This document shows positions 44,840-54,759 of a DNA stretch of 64,000 bases, piece after piece. Both the position numbers and the translations under genes were made by a program. The DNA comes from Sphingorhabdus sp. YGSMI21. Its GTDB lineage: Bacteria; Pseudomonadota; Alphaproteobacteria; Sphingomonadales; Sphingomonadaceae. The notes beneath the pieces were generated by a model. It saw nothing but the letters and a program-made list of their open reading frames with translations, did not search any database and was not told the DNA's origin. The stretch spans positions 2,743,001 through 2,807,000 of the forward strand of contig NZ_CP022548.1 of NCBI RefSeq assembly GCF_002776575.1, read 5' to 3'. Positions within the stretch are counted from its first letter, which is position 1; the number at the start of each line of letters is the position of its first letter.

Positions 44840-45239
44840 AGCACCGGCCGCGGTCGCACCGGCCATCTCTGCCTCGATCGATCTGGAAATCAGCGGTCTC
44901 CGCTCGGAGAAAGGCAATGTGCTTGTCTGCCTGAGCGCCAATCCGAAATATTTTCCCGACTGCAGCAAGGACAAGCAGGCCCGCAAGCTCAAGGTTTCCG
45001 CCGGCAAGGCTGAGGCCATCCAGATCGCCGACGTGAAGCCGGGGACCTATGCCGTGGCGCTGGTTCATGATGAAAATGCCAATGGCAAAATGGACCTGCG
45101 GCTGTTCCTGCCGCGCGAGGGTTTCGGCTTTTCCCGCAATCCCAAAATCGGCATGGGGCCGCCGAAATTCAAATCGGCGCAATTCACCATCGGCACCGAT
45201 GACGCGCGTTATGCGGTGCGGATGAAATATATCCTGTAA
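44730..45239 (+). CDS. Exported DUF2141 protein
   Basis: The protein has a signal-like N-terminus (GAALVLLLGASATASEA) and a DUF2141 domain: GNVLVCLSANPKYFPDC, GTYAVALVHDENANGKMD, and FLPREGFGFSRNP. DUF2141 is a small beta-sandwich, often found beside carotenoid or sterol-modifying genes in alphaproteobacteria (recall, not tested). ATG 44730 is placed by GAGG at 44721-44724, inside the upstream hydroxylase gene, giving a 110-base same-strand overlap; an ATG at 44697 would overlap even more. The mature protein should be periplasmic. Confidence 0.85.
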   Translation: MGYIFASGTGFAAPTSGLRTSGAALVLLLGASATASEAPAAVAPAISASIDLEISGLRSEKGNVLVCLSANPKYFPDCSKDKQARKLKVSAGKAEAIQIADVKPGTYAVALVHDENANGKMDLRLFLPREGFGFSRNPKIGMGPPKFKSAQFTIGTDDARYAVRMKYIL

Positions 45240-45309
45240 TCGGCGGGAAATTAACCGTTACCTAGGACTCTCGCGGCATTCTGCCACGACAGGCTAGGAG
45301 TTGCGTATA

Positions 45310-46689
45310 ATGTATCAGTCCAGACAAGCGTTTTTCAACCAGAATGACGGGGGCGAACAGTCGCGCCTGTCGGAAATTCTCGGTGCCTTTTCCTACGCGC
45401 TGGATCTGACCGAGGGGCAGCCCGCCGGCCACAGTATCCGCTGTTGCTGGGTCGGCACGCAAATCGCGATGGCGCTGGGCTTGAAGGGCGACAGTTTGCG
45501 CGATGTCTATTATGCAGTGCTGCTCAAGGATCTCGGTTGCAGCAGCAACGCGGCTCGGGTCAGCGAACTGTTCGTCGGTGACGACAGGAAACTGAAACAG
45601 GGCTTCAAACTGGTCGGTTCCCGTCCCGAGGATCTGGGCGAATATCTGGCCGTCGCGGTCGGCGTCGATGCGGCAGCCGATGTACGCGAGCGGGCGCTCG
45701 GCAATCTCGCCGAAAATGGCGGTGCGATCATGACCGAAATGATGGCGACCCGTTGCGAGCGTGGGGCCGATATCGCCCGGCAATTGCGCTTTTCCGAAGA
45801 TGTTGCCGAGGCGATTTCGCATCTCGACGAACATTGGGATGGCGGCGGCCTGCCGCTTGGCATCGCCGGTTCCGATATCCATCTCGGCGGCCGCATTGCG
45901 CTCCTGGCGCAGGTTGCCGATGTTTTCTACAGCGCCAGGGGCAGGGACGCCGCGCTGGCCGAAATCCGCAATCGCGCCGGAAGCTGGCTCGACCCGCAGC
46001 TCTGCGCGCTGTTCGAGAAACTGTCCGAAGCGAGCGGCTTCTGGGACGAACTGGCGCTCGACGATCTGCCCGAACAATTATGGGCGCTTGAGCCGGCTGC
46101 CCAGGATATCGTGGTCGACGAGGATTATCTCGACGATATCAGCGCCGCCTTCGGACAGGTGATCGATGCCAAAAGCCCGTTTACCGCCGGTCACAGCAAG
46201 CGGGTCGGGCTGATCGCCGACAGGATTGCCGAAAAACTCGGGCTGGACGATCATCGCCGCCGGGTGCTGCGCCGGGCCGCAACCTTGCACGACGTCGGGA
46301 AACTGGGCGTCAGCAGCGCTATTCTGGAAAAGCCGGGCAAGCTGGATGCAGAGGAGTGGCAGGCCATGCAGGACCATGCCGAACATACGACCAATATCCT
46401 GAGCCAGATCGGCGTGATGAGCGAAATGGCCATGATCGCCGGATCGCATCACGAACGGCTCGATGGCAAAGGTTATCCGCTGGGTCTGGACGAACGCAGC
46501 ATCGCGATGGAATCGCGGATCATCACGGTTGCGGATATCTATGACGCGCTGACCGCGGACCGGCCCTATCGCGCCGCCATGCCACCGGAAAGGGCCATGG
46601 CGATATTGCAGGATGAAGTGGGCAAAGCAGTGGACGGGCAATGTTTCAGCGCGCTGCAGGCTGTCATCGAACAGGGGCTGGCGGAATAG
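45310..46689 (+). CDS. Tandem HD-domain protein, second domain HD-GYP
   Basis: The 459-residue cytosolic protein contains two related HD domains. The second (about 285-455) is complete, with HDVGKLGVSSAI and HHERLDGKGYPLGL, the HD-GYP hallmark of cyclic di-GMP phosphodiesterases. The first (about 15-240) has the same layout but a degenerate site: the HD pair reads KD (LLKDLGCSSN) and the HHExxDGxGYP block has become LDEHWDGGGLPLG. It may act as a regulatory or dimerisation half. ATG 45310 follows AGGAG at 45296-45300; the TTG at 45301 is too close to that site. It precedes a MipA-like gene by 96 bases. Confidence 0.9.
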   Translation: MYQSRQAFFNQNDGGEQSRLSEILGAFSYALDLTEGQPAGHSIRCCWVGTQIAMALGLKGDSLRDVYYAVLLKDLGCSSNAARVSELFVGDDRKLKQGFKLVGSRPEDLGEYLAVAVGVDAAADVRERALGNLAENGGAIMTEMMATRCERGADIARQLRFSEDVAEAISHLDEHWDGGGLPLGIAGSDIHLGGRIALLAQVADVFYSARGRDAALAEIRNRAGSWLDPQLCALFEKLSEASGFWDELALDDLPEQLWALEPAAQDIVVDEDYLDDISAAFGQVIDAKSPFTAGHSKRVGLIADRIAEKLGLDDHRRRVLRRAATLHDVGKLGVSSAILEKPGKLDAEEWQAMQDHAEHTTNILSQIGVMSEMAMIAGSHHERLDGKGYPLGLDERSIAMESRIITVADIYDALTADRPYRAAMPPERAMAILQDEVGKAVDGQCFSALQAVIEQGLAE

Positions 46690-46785
46690 CGACGCGTTGC
46701 CAAAAGGGATTGGCCTCCTATATCGGGAGGGAACCGTTATCCGGTCCGCGCGTTGAATCATCGCGCAACCAACAGGGAACCAGTC

Positions 46786-47652
46786 TTGAAACATTCGAAT
46801 ATCTTCCGCCATGCCGCCTTTCTCACTCTTGGGCTCGGCCTGTCTTCCCCGCTTCTGGCTCAGGACGAGCCAGCCTCGGCACCGGTTGAGAAATCGGTAT
46901 TCGACGGCGACTATCTGACCGCGGGTATCGGCGTTGCGGTCGGTTCCAGCTATGAGGGATCAGACAATTACACGGTCTCGCCCCTGCCGGTGGTGCTGGG
47001 CAGCTTCGGCGGTGTCGATTTTCAGCCGCGCGGTCCCGGTATCGCGCTGGATTTCATTCCCGATCGCGATGGCGCAAAGGTCGACTTCATCTTTGGCCCC
47101 GTGGTGCGCGCGCGCTTTGACCGGCACAATTCCATCGAAGACGAGGTGGTCAAGTCGCTCGGCAAGCTCGACTTTGCGGTCGAGGTCGGACCTTTTGCCG
47201 GCGTTCAGGTCAATCGCTTGCTCAATCCCTATGACTCGCTGACGGCGCAGGTTGATGTGCGCTGGGATGTGGCGGGTGCGCATGACGGCATGGTCGTCTT
47301 CCCCAGCCTGACCTATTTCACGCCGCTCAGCCGCGGTATTGCCACCAGCTTTTCGATCAACGCGGAATATGTCGACGATGATTATGCCGACTATTATTTC
47401 AGCATATCCCCGACCGGTTCGGCGGCCAGTGGCCTGCCGACCTTCGCGGCCGAAAGCGGCTGGAAAAATGTCGGCGCGACGATGCTGACCGCGGTCGATC
47501 TGGACGGCGACGTCACCAACGGCGGTTTCAGCATGATCTTCCTCGGCGGCTATTCCCGCATGCTCGGCGACCCGAAACGATCTCCGGTGACCTCGATCCG
47601 CGGCAGCGCCAACCAGTTTTTCGGCGCGATCGGCGTGGGATATACGTTCTAG
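46786..47652 (+). CDS. MipA/OmpV family outer-membrane protein
   Basis: The protein of 288 residues has a signal peptide (AAFLTLGLGLSSPLLAQ), then a beta-barrel with the family features LTAGIGVAVGSSYEGSDNY, GPGIALDF, and the C-terminal GAIGVGYTF, ending in Phe. The family is linked to murein synthesis scaffolding in E. coli (MipA) and to porin-like roles elsewhere. TTG 46786 is chosen because AGGGAA lies six bases upstream and the signal peptide starts there; the earlier TTG at 46753 is an alternative. A hairpin follows the gene. Confidence 0.88.
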   Translation: MKHSNIFRHAAFLTLGLGLSSPLLAQDEPASAPVEKSVFDGDYLTAGIGVAVGSSYEGSDNYTVSPLPVVLGSFGGVDFQPRGPGIALDFIPDRDGAKVDFIFGPVVRARFDRHNSIEDEVVKSLGKLDFAVEVGPFAGVQVNRLLNPYDSLTAQVDVRWDVAGAHDGMVVFPSLTYFTPLSRGIATSFSINAEYVDDDYADYYFSISPTGSAASGLPTFAAESGWKNVGATMLTAVDLDGDVTNGGFSMIFLGGYSRMLGDPKRSPVTSIRGSANQFFGAIGVGYTF

Positions 47653-47667
47653 TAGACCCGCAAACGG

Positions 47668-47689
47668 GGCGGCCCGTTGACGGGCCGCC
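47668..47689. terminator. Hairpin between convergent mipA-like and flotillin genes
   Basis: A perfect stem GGCGGCCCG-TTGA-CGGGCCGCC, without a clear T-run. It probably acts as a terminator for both genes. Confidence 0.6.
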
Positions 47690-47692
47690 TGT

Positions 47693-49489
47693 TCAATCCG
47701 CCTTCGGTTTTTCCCCGCGACCGCTTTCCGGAGCCGCTGCCTTGGCTGCGGCCGGGCCGTCATCCTTTTTGTCCGAGCGGGGCGCCGCTTTGGCCGGTTT
47801 CTCCTCCAGCGCGGTTTTGGCGGGAGCCTCAGCGGCGGATTCCTGCGTGACCTTGGTCGCCCCCGATACCAGATTTTCCAGCGAGGATCCGTCCAGGCCC
47901 AGTTCCTTCATCAGGCCATCGATGACCGGCGCCTGGGCGCGATAGGAGAGGGCGGCAGAAACCGCATCGGTTGCCAGATTGCCGCTGCTTCCATTGCCGG
48001 CTCCGCCCTTGCTGGCGACACCATTGCCGCCGCTGCCATTCTGGTTGATCCCGTCGAGCTGGACGATCTTGATCGAGTCGATTGCCTCCATCGGCTTGGC
48101 CGATTCCCGGATGACTTCTGGCAAGACCTTGAGCAAGGCCATTTTGGTCTGCAGCGAGATTTGATCGGAGGACAATATATTTGCCGCTTCGTTGATCGCA
48201 CGTTGCCCGGCCGCTTCGACCTCGAAACGCACACGTGCAGCTTCGGCGCGAAGCTTCTCCGATTCTGCTTCGCCTTCGGCATCGAGGCGCATGGCGGCGG
48301 CCCGGTTCCCGGCGGCTTCCTTTTCCGCTTCGGCCTGGACCTTCACGCCGATCGCCTGACGCTCGGCCTGCTTCGACGCCTCGATCAGTTCGATACGCTT
48401 GTCGCGGTCGGCGATTTCGGTTTCCCGTGCGCTGGTGACCTGTTCCTCGGCGGCGACGGCCTTGGCGCGGGCCGCGTCGGCTTCCGCCTTGGCCTGACTT
48501 TCCTCGCGGGACTTGTTCTGGATCGCGATCTGTTGTTCCTGACGGGCGATTTCGATCGCCTGGGTTTGGGCGATCCGCGCCTCTTCGACGGCCCGGTCGG
48601 CCTCGATCTGGCTGCTGTCGACCTGCTGTTTCGCCTTGATCTGCGCGTCCTTGGCGTCGCGGTCGCGACCAGCCTGTTCCTTGGCCACTTCCGACGCCTG
48701 GATGGCCCGGCGGACCTCGACCTCGCGTTCCTGTTCGAGCCGGGCAAATTCATTGTCCCGGCTGATTTCGAAAGAGCGCTGGTCGGCCTGCAGATTCTTT
48801 GTTTCGATCTGCACGCGGGTATCCTGCTCGATATCGTTGCGCGCTTTCTTGCGCAGTTCGATCTGCTCGGTCAGCTTGGTCAGACCCTCGGCGTCAAAGG
48901 CGTTGTTGGCGTTGAAATGTTCGATGCTGGTCTGGTCCAGCCCGGTGAGCGAGACCGATTCCAGTTCCAGGCCGTTCATCGCGAGATCGCTCGACGAGGC
49001 CTGTTGAACCTTCTGGACAAAATCGGCGCGCTGTTCGTGCAATTCATTCATCGTCATGCCCGCGGCGACCGAACGAAGCGCGTCGACGAACTTGCCCTCG
49101 ACCAGATCCTTCAGCATCTCCGGCTGCATCGTCCGCAGGCCGAGAGTCTGGGCCGCCATTGCCAGCGACTGGGCATCCTGACGAACGCGCACGTAAAATT
49201 CCGCCTTCACATCGATCCGCAATCGGTCGAGCGTGATCAGCGCGTCGACATTGTTGCGTTCAACCGCAAGTCGCACGGTGTTCATGTTCACCGGCATGGT
49301 TTCATGGAAGACCGGGAACACCATGGCGCCGCCGTTCATTACCACTTTCTCGCCGCCGAAACCGGTCCGGACGAAAGCGATCTCCTTGGATGCACGCTTG
49401 TACAGGCGGGTGAGGATCAGCGCGAAGATGAGCAAACCGACCAGGGGAGCGCCAGCATAAATTGCGATCTGGCTTACATTTTCAAGCAT
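47693..49489 (-). CDS. Flotillin-like protein (YqiK type)
   Basis: The protein of 598 residues has one N-terminal membrane helix (APLVGLLIFALILTRLY), a SPFH/band-7 domain (about 35-200), and a very long alanine/glutamate-rich coiled coil (about 200-420). The low-complexity C-terminal tail is Gly/Asn- and Lys/Ala/Pro-rich. This is the layout of YqiK/flotillin-1 proteins, which form oligomers in membrane microdomains. It is the second gene of a pair with the YqiJ-like gene, 93 bases apart. The coiled coil makes an unusually long antisense frame, which is not a gene. Confidence 0.93.
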   Translation of the reverse strand: MLENVSQIAIYAGAPLVGLLIFALILTRLYKRASKEIAFVRTGFGGEKVVMNGGAMVFPVFHETMPVNMNTVRLAVERNNVDALITLDRLRIDVKAEFYVRVRQDAQSLAMAAQTLGLRTMQPEMLKDLVEGKFVDALRSVAAGMTMNELHEQRADFVQKVQQASSSDLAMNGLELESVSLTGLDQTSIEHFNANNAFDAEGLTKLTEQIELRKKARNDIEQDTRVQIETKNLQADQRSFEISRDNEFARLEQEREVEVRRAIQASEVAKEQAGRDRDAKDAQIKAKQQVDSSQIEADRAVEEARIAQTQAIEIARQEQQIAIQNKSREESQAKAEADAARAKAVAAEEQVTSARETEIADRDKRIELIEASKQAERQAIGVKVQAEAEKEAAGNRAAAMRLDAEGEAESEKLRAEAARVRFEVEAAGQRAINEAANILSSDQISLQTKMALLKVLPEVIRESAKPMEAIDSIKIVQLDGINQNGSGGNGVASKGGAGNGSSGNLATDAVSAALSYRAQAPVIDGLMKELGLDGSSLENLVSGATKVTQESAAEAPAKTALEEKPAKAAPRSDKKDDGPAAAKAAAPESGRGEKPKAD

Positions 49490-49582
49490 ATATTCTCTCT
49501 TTCTTTCGACGATGCTCGTTGATCCGGCATCGGTTGTTCTTCTTCATCTTCTGTCCGGCCCGGCTGGATGCCGTCCGGTCTG

Positions 49583-50212
49583 TCAATTTTCGTTCAGCCA
49601 ATGGGTACCCACGGCAACGGCTTTGAAGATATCGCCCTCGCGCCGCACCAGCAGCACTTCTTCTCCAGCGACAAATATTCCGTCATCATGATCCGGTTCG
49701 ACCATCAGCGCGTGGCCGTGGCCGTGGCGGTCCCTGACCTTGGCGCGGGCCGGATAGCCGGGCTTGGCCGTGCCGATGTCGATGATGGCGCGGCGCCCGG
49801 TCAGATCGTCGATCGACACCGCTGTCGTCTCGTCCCCGGGAATGATCCTGGCCAGAGGCCTGGACAGCAGACCGGTCAGTGGCAGCGCCACAAGCAGCGC
49901 GCCGAGCCCGGCCAGAAGCGGCGGCAACAGGCCGCCGGTGAGGGAGTGGATGAACTGTTGCCCGGCATATCCGGTCAGGCCGAAGAGCATCAGGAACAGC
50001 ACCAGCAGGATCATGAACGGCAATCGCCCCCATCCGAGGAAAGAGAGCAGCCCGCCCGCGATACTGGCACCATCAACATCGGCGTCCAGATCGACATCGC
50101 TGTCGAACCCGCCAAAGCCGATTAGCTGCAAGATACCAAGGGCGACCATCAGGACCAGGGCAGCCGCGAAAACGATGTTTTCGTCTGCTAGCCAAAAGTC
50201 GATCACCGTCAT
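49583..50212 (-). CDS. YqiJ-like inner-membrane protein
   Basis: The 209-residue protein has three to four membrane helices (about 14-33, 52-80, 95-115) and a C-terminal soluble OB-fold-like domain ending EEVLLVRREGDIFKAVAV. It has the layout of YqiJ and related NfeD-like partners of flotillins. Minus-strand ATG 50212 is upstream of the flotillin gene, and the two most likely form one operon that builds a membrane microdomain complex. The acidic segment FDSDVDLDADVDGAS lies between the first two helices. Confidence 0.85.
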   Translation of the reverse strand: MTVIDFWLADENIVFAAALVLMVALGILQLIGFGGFDSDVDLDADVDGASIAGGLLSFLGWGRLPFMILLVLFLMLFGLTGYAGQQFIHSLTGGLLPPLLAGLGALLVALPLTGLLSRPLARIIPGDETTAVSIDDLTGRRAIIDIGTAKPGYPARAKVRDRHGHGHALMVEPDHDDGIFVAGEEVLLVRREGDIFKAVAVGTHWLNEN

Positions 50213-50351
50213 GCCCCCTGAATAAATTCCCTAATATGTCGAGCATTGGATAGAATATTCCGGATTCGGTCAATGTAAATCGGCCTCCATTTGCCGCTTT
50301 TGCCAATATTGCAGTGGCTCTCGACAGAAGCGAATATCGCGCCTAATATCG

Positions 50352-50458
50352 CTCCATTCCCCGGGGAGTCGTTTGACTGAGAGGGGCGCGTAACGTCGCC
50401 CGACCCGCAGAACCTGATCCGGCCCCGCTCGTGCGGGCTTACCGGCGTAGGGAGGGAG
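50352..50458 (+). ncRNA. TPP riboswitch (thi element)
   Basis: The leader contains the conserved cores of the thiamine pyrophosphate aptamer: GGGGAGTC, CTGAGAG, ACCC, GAACCTGATC and CCGGCGTAGGGA, in the right order. Extra stems GGGGCG/CGCCC-like and CCCCGC-TCGT-GCGGG fit P3a and P5. The closing P1 helix is likely formed by TCCC near 50358 and GGGA near 50450. The SD AAGGAGA (50504-50510) of the next gene can pair with TCTCC (50489-50493), and that TTTCTCC can alternatively pair with GGAGGGAG at the aptamer end, so control is probably at translation initiation. Confidence 0.93.
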
Positions 50459-50516
50459 CGGTTATTTGGGCATCCCGGATACGCTCTTTCTCCATCAGGA
50501 CAGAAGGAGAGACGCG

Positions 50517-50921
50517 ATGGGCAGTGCAGGCAATATTACCGGTTGGATCACCCTATTTTTTGGTCTTTACGGTCTCGCCGCCGGTGTCGGCGAATTTCGC
50601 AATCCCGGCTTCTGGGGACGGATGGTGCGCGAAGTGCAGGCGAGCAGCGCGCTGCAATTTCTGACCGGCTTCATCACCCTGATTCTCGGCGCGACCATCT
50701 ATCTCGTCAATCCTTTTGATCCAGGCGACTGGCTGTCGATCCTGATCAGCGTGATCGGCGGCTGGATCGTGATCGAGGGCATGCTGATCCTCGCCGTCGG
50801 CGACTGGTTCATGGATTTCGCTGCTCGCCTGATGGGCAAGGGCGGACGCGCCTGGGCGGTCCTCGCCATCATATTCGGCCTCGCGGCCGCCTTCGCCGGT
50901 TTCGTCCGGCTTCAAGTTTAA
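50517..50921 (+). CDS. Small membrane protein under TPP-riboswitch control, unknown function
   Basis: The 134-residue protein has about four membrane helices: ITGWITLFFGLYGLAAGVGE, LQFLTGFITLILGATIYLV, ISVIGGWIVIEGMLILAVG, and AVLAIIFGLAAAFAGFV. The start is ATG 50517, with AAGGAGA seven bases upstream. It sits between the TPP riboswitch and thiC, 22 bases before thiC, so it is made when thiamine is scarce. No named thiamine transporter family matches by eye. A helper for uptake of thiamine or its precursor, or of membrane assembly of the pathway, is possible (inference). Confidence 0.8.
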   Translation: MGSAGNITGWITLFFGLYGLAAGVGEFRNPGFWGRMVREVQASSALQFLTGFITLILGATIYLVNPFDPGDWLSILISVIGGWIVIEGMLILAVGDWFMDFAARLMGKGGRAWAVLAIIFGLAAAFAGFVRLQV

Positions 50922-50940
50922 CCTTCAAAGAAAGCAATAA

Positions 50941-52833
<1,893 letters not shown>

Positions 52834-52845
52834 GAAATCTCTTCC

Positions 52846-53406
52846 GTGCTAAACACGGTGTTCGGGCTTTTTTTAGGAGTTGCGATAGCTGGATTGGCTG
52901 GCGTCCTGTTCGTGGCGCGCGGTTATTCCTTAGTTCCAAAGAAGGTGAAGCTGCCTTTCGCTGATTTCGAGGCAACAAGGCTTTCGGACTTGTCTCCCAT
53001 AAAAATGTTTATGAGCTTAAGTCGCGCTGTAATTTCACCGGCGCCAGTTGCGCAGAACATGATCGATGAGAAGAAGCTATCACCATCGCCGATCTTGCTG
53101 GTACACTTGGCCTGGCATGTTGTTTCGGAAGCCTATGTCGCACAGTATTTCTCATATCCAACTGAAGATGATGTACGGTCACGTGTTGCAGATCTTGGCA
53201 CTCAAAATGTTGATTTTATCGTTTTGTTCGAGCGAGTACATAGCGCCTGCATTCGAGATGAAAAAGCTATTCAGATGGATTTTGCAGAAGAATATTTTGT
53301 AAGGGCACCATCGCTTGCGGAGAGAATTACGCAAAACGGATCCTACCATCCGGATCAGTTATATAAGTTGGCATCAGAGTTTTTGAATCAAGAAACGACT
53401 CGTTAG
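52846..53406 (+). CDS. Membrane-anchored protein of unknown function
   Basis: The product of 186 residues has one N-terminal hydrophobic helix (VFGLFLGVAIAGLAGVLFV) and then a soluble, mainly helical domain with no recognised signature. The start is GTG 52846, 12 bases after the thiC stop, and no obvious ribosome site is separate from the thiC end. The codon use and AT-richness differ from thiC and upstream genes, so the gene marks the start of the AT-richer islet running to 56.3 kb. Function unknown. Confidence 0.6.
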   Translation: MLNTVFGLFLGVAIAGLAGVLFVARGYSLVPKKVKLPFADFEATRLSDLSPIKMFMSLSRAVISPAPVAQNMIDEKKLSPSPILLVHLAWHVVSEAYVAQYFSYPTEDDVRSRVADLGTQNVDFIVLFERVHSACIRDEKAIQMDFAEEYFVRAPSLAERITQNGSYHPDQLYKLASEFLNQETTR

Positions 53407-53410
53407 ATAA

Positions 53411-53560
53411 GAAAACTTCGCATATCCGCGGCCCATTGCCGGTTGCGACTATCAATTTGTCCGCCTGATCAGCGACCGGACGCGTATCGCAAACAGCCTT
53501 CGCGCGCTGGACAACCAGCCCTGCGTCGCCACGCCAAGGGTGTCGGAAGAGGTGGAGTGA
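53411..53560 (+). pseudogene. Possible C-terminal gene remnant
   Basis: The frame from the TAA at 53408 to TGA 53558-53560 encodes 49 residues without a usable start (containing DYQFVRLISDRTRIANSLRA). It is GC-rich and reads like normal protein, unlike the AT-rich surroundings. It looks like the tail of a truncated core gene left at the edge of the islet. The parent gene is not recognised. Confidence 0.35.
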
Positions 53561-53579
53561 GGTTTATGGAATTGGAGCA

Positions 53580-53595
53580 CTGTAACCGTAATTCC
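53580..53595 (-). repeat. Inverted copy of the GGAATTACGGTGACAG motif
   Basis: Read on the minus strand the site is GGAATTACGGTTACAG, 15 of 16 bases identical to the plus-strand copy at 56213-56228. It is 102 bases before the DUF4062 start. Confidence 0.65.
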
Positions 53596-53696
53596 GGTTA
53601 GGCGTTGTCACACCCGTCGACGCAATCGCTATACATTCCCCAAATCTGAAGTTATTGTAAACATAAAATAAGTTCAAACTTGGATAAAGGTGCACA

Positions 53697-54713
53697 ATGG
53701 CAAATCCGCGTGTCTTTGTTAGCTCAACGTGTTACGACTTGAGATATATTAGGGAAAATCTTCAATATTTCATAAAAACATTGGGGTATGAACCAATTCT
53801 AAGTGAAGAGGGTAACGTTTACTACGACCCACAAATCCATGTCCAAGATGCTTGCTTAACGGAAATTCCAAACTGTCAAATGCTAGTTTTGATTATTGGT
53901 GGTCGTCACGGAAGTGACTTCAAATCTGAAAAAACATCGATTACCAATCATGAGTTTCGTGAAGCGATTAAAAACAAAATTCCAATTTTTGCTTTGGTTG
54001 AACAAGCGGTATTGGGAGATTACTATCTATATAGAGAAAATTTAAACAACGGCAGTATCAAAGAAGACTCTATAAGGTATCCAAACGCAGATAGCACTCG
54101 GATTTTCAAATTTATCGATGAAGTTCAAAGTTCAACGGTGAACAACGCACTTGTTCCATTCCGCGATTTCAATGACATCGAAAATTATCTCCGGCAACAG
54201 TGGGCTGGCATGCTTTTTAGTTTTTTAATTCAAAAAAATCAACAAGATAAGGTAGAGGGAACTCTTGATGTGCTGACCACTATAAGCAGTCGAGTAGAAA
54301 TGCTGTCGAGTCAGATTCTTAAATCAGTGGGCACTCCAATCGCGAAGATCACAGCGACACTGTATGATTTGATGCTAGAAGATGAAGGAATTCGGGATTT
54401 GGCTTTTATGGGCGCGAGGCCAAGGCCGGAGCATATTCTTAAATACGGCAGTTACCGAATTTGCTTCAAAGCGATCAAAGGAAAAGCTTTGCGAATTGAA
54501 GACGATGAGGATGAAGATGGCAATCCTTCTTACAGTGTCGGCGGCGATGGTTCTATTTCAAAAGCAAGGTTCAATAGAAACTCGAACCAGTATGAAGAGC
54601 TAAGAAAAAAAATGATCGACGTTTTGGAGGAAGGGGAAGTGCAATTGGAGCAATATCTACTTGAAGCAAGTCAAGGTTTGGATGCTCTCATAGAATTAGA
54701 AGATGAGGCCTGA
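53697..54713 (+). CDS. DUF4062 protein (TIR-like N-terminus)
   Basis: The protein of 338 residues begins with the DUF4062 pattern NPRVFVSSTCYDLRYIRENL, GYEPILSEEGNVYYDP, and LVLIIGGRHGS...SITNHEF. DUF4062 is regarded as related to TIR/SLOG-type nucleotide-handling domains and is often found in conflict or signalling systems. The C-terminal half (about 190-338) is helical and acidic, without a known effector domain. Start ATG 53697 follows AAAGGTG. The gene is strongly AT-rich compared with the rest of the window. With the flanking motif copies and the IS element just downstream it is probably acquired. A defence role is inferred, not shown. Confidence 0.88.
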   Translation: MANPRVFVSSTCYDLRYIRENLQYFIKTLGYEPILSEEGNVYYDPQIHVQDACLTEIPNCQMLVLIIGGRHGSDFKSEKTSITNHEFREAIKNKIPIFALVEQAVLGDYYLYRENLNNGSIKEDSIRYPNADSTRIFKFIDEVQSSTVNNALVPFRDFNDIENYLRQQWAGMLFSFLIQKNQQDKVEGTLDVLTTISSRVEMLSSQILKSVGTPIAKITATLYDLMLEDEGIRDLAFMGARPRPEHILKYGSYRICFKAIKGKALRIEDDEDEDGNPSYSVGGDGSISKARFNRNSNQYEELRKKMIDVLEEGEVQLEQYLLEASQGLDALIELEDEA

Positions 54714-54733
54714 TCACAATTTAGGAAATACCT

Positions 54734-54746
54734 GAGTTACGGTGAG
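54734..54746 (+). repeat. Partial GTTACGGTGA motif copy left of the IS element
   Basis: GAGTTACGGTGAG matches the core of the motif repeated at 56199-56282. It lies 21 bases after the DUF4062 stop and just before the IS insertion site. Confidence 0.5.
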
Positions 54747-54751
54747 GGGCA

Positions 54752-54759
54752 AAACAACC
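54752..54759 (+). repeat. Target site duplication, left copy
   Basis: AAACAACC immediately precedes the left end of the IS and is repeated identically at 56082-56089. Confidence 0.9.

Noticed and set aside
48161..49522. A 453-codon open frame opposite the flotillin gene
   Set aside because: It mirrors the Ala/Glu-rich coiled coil on the other strand; its composition is artificial and it has no family signature.
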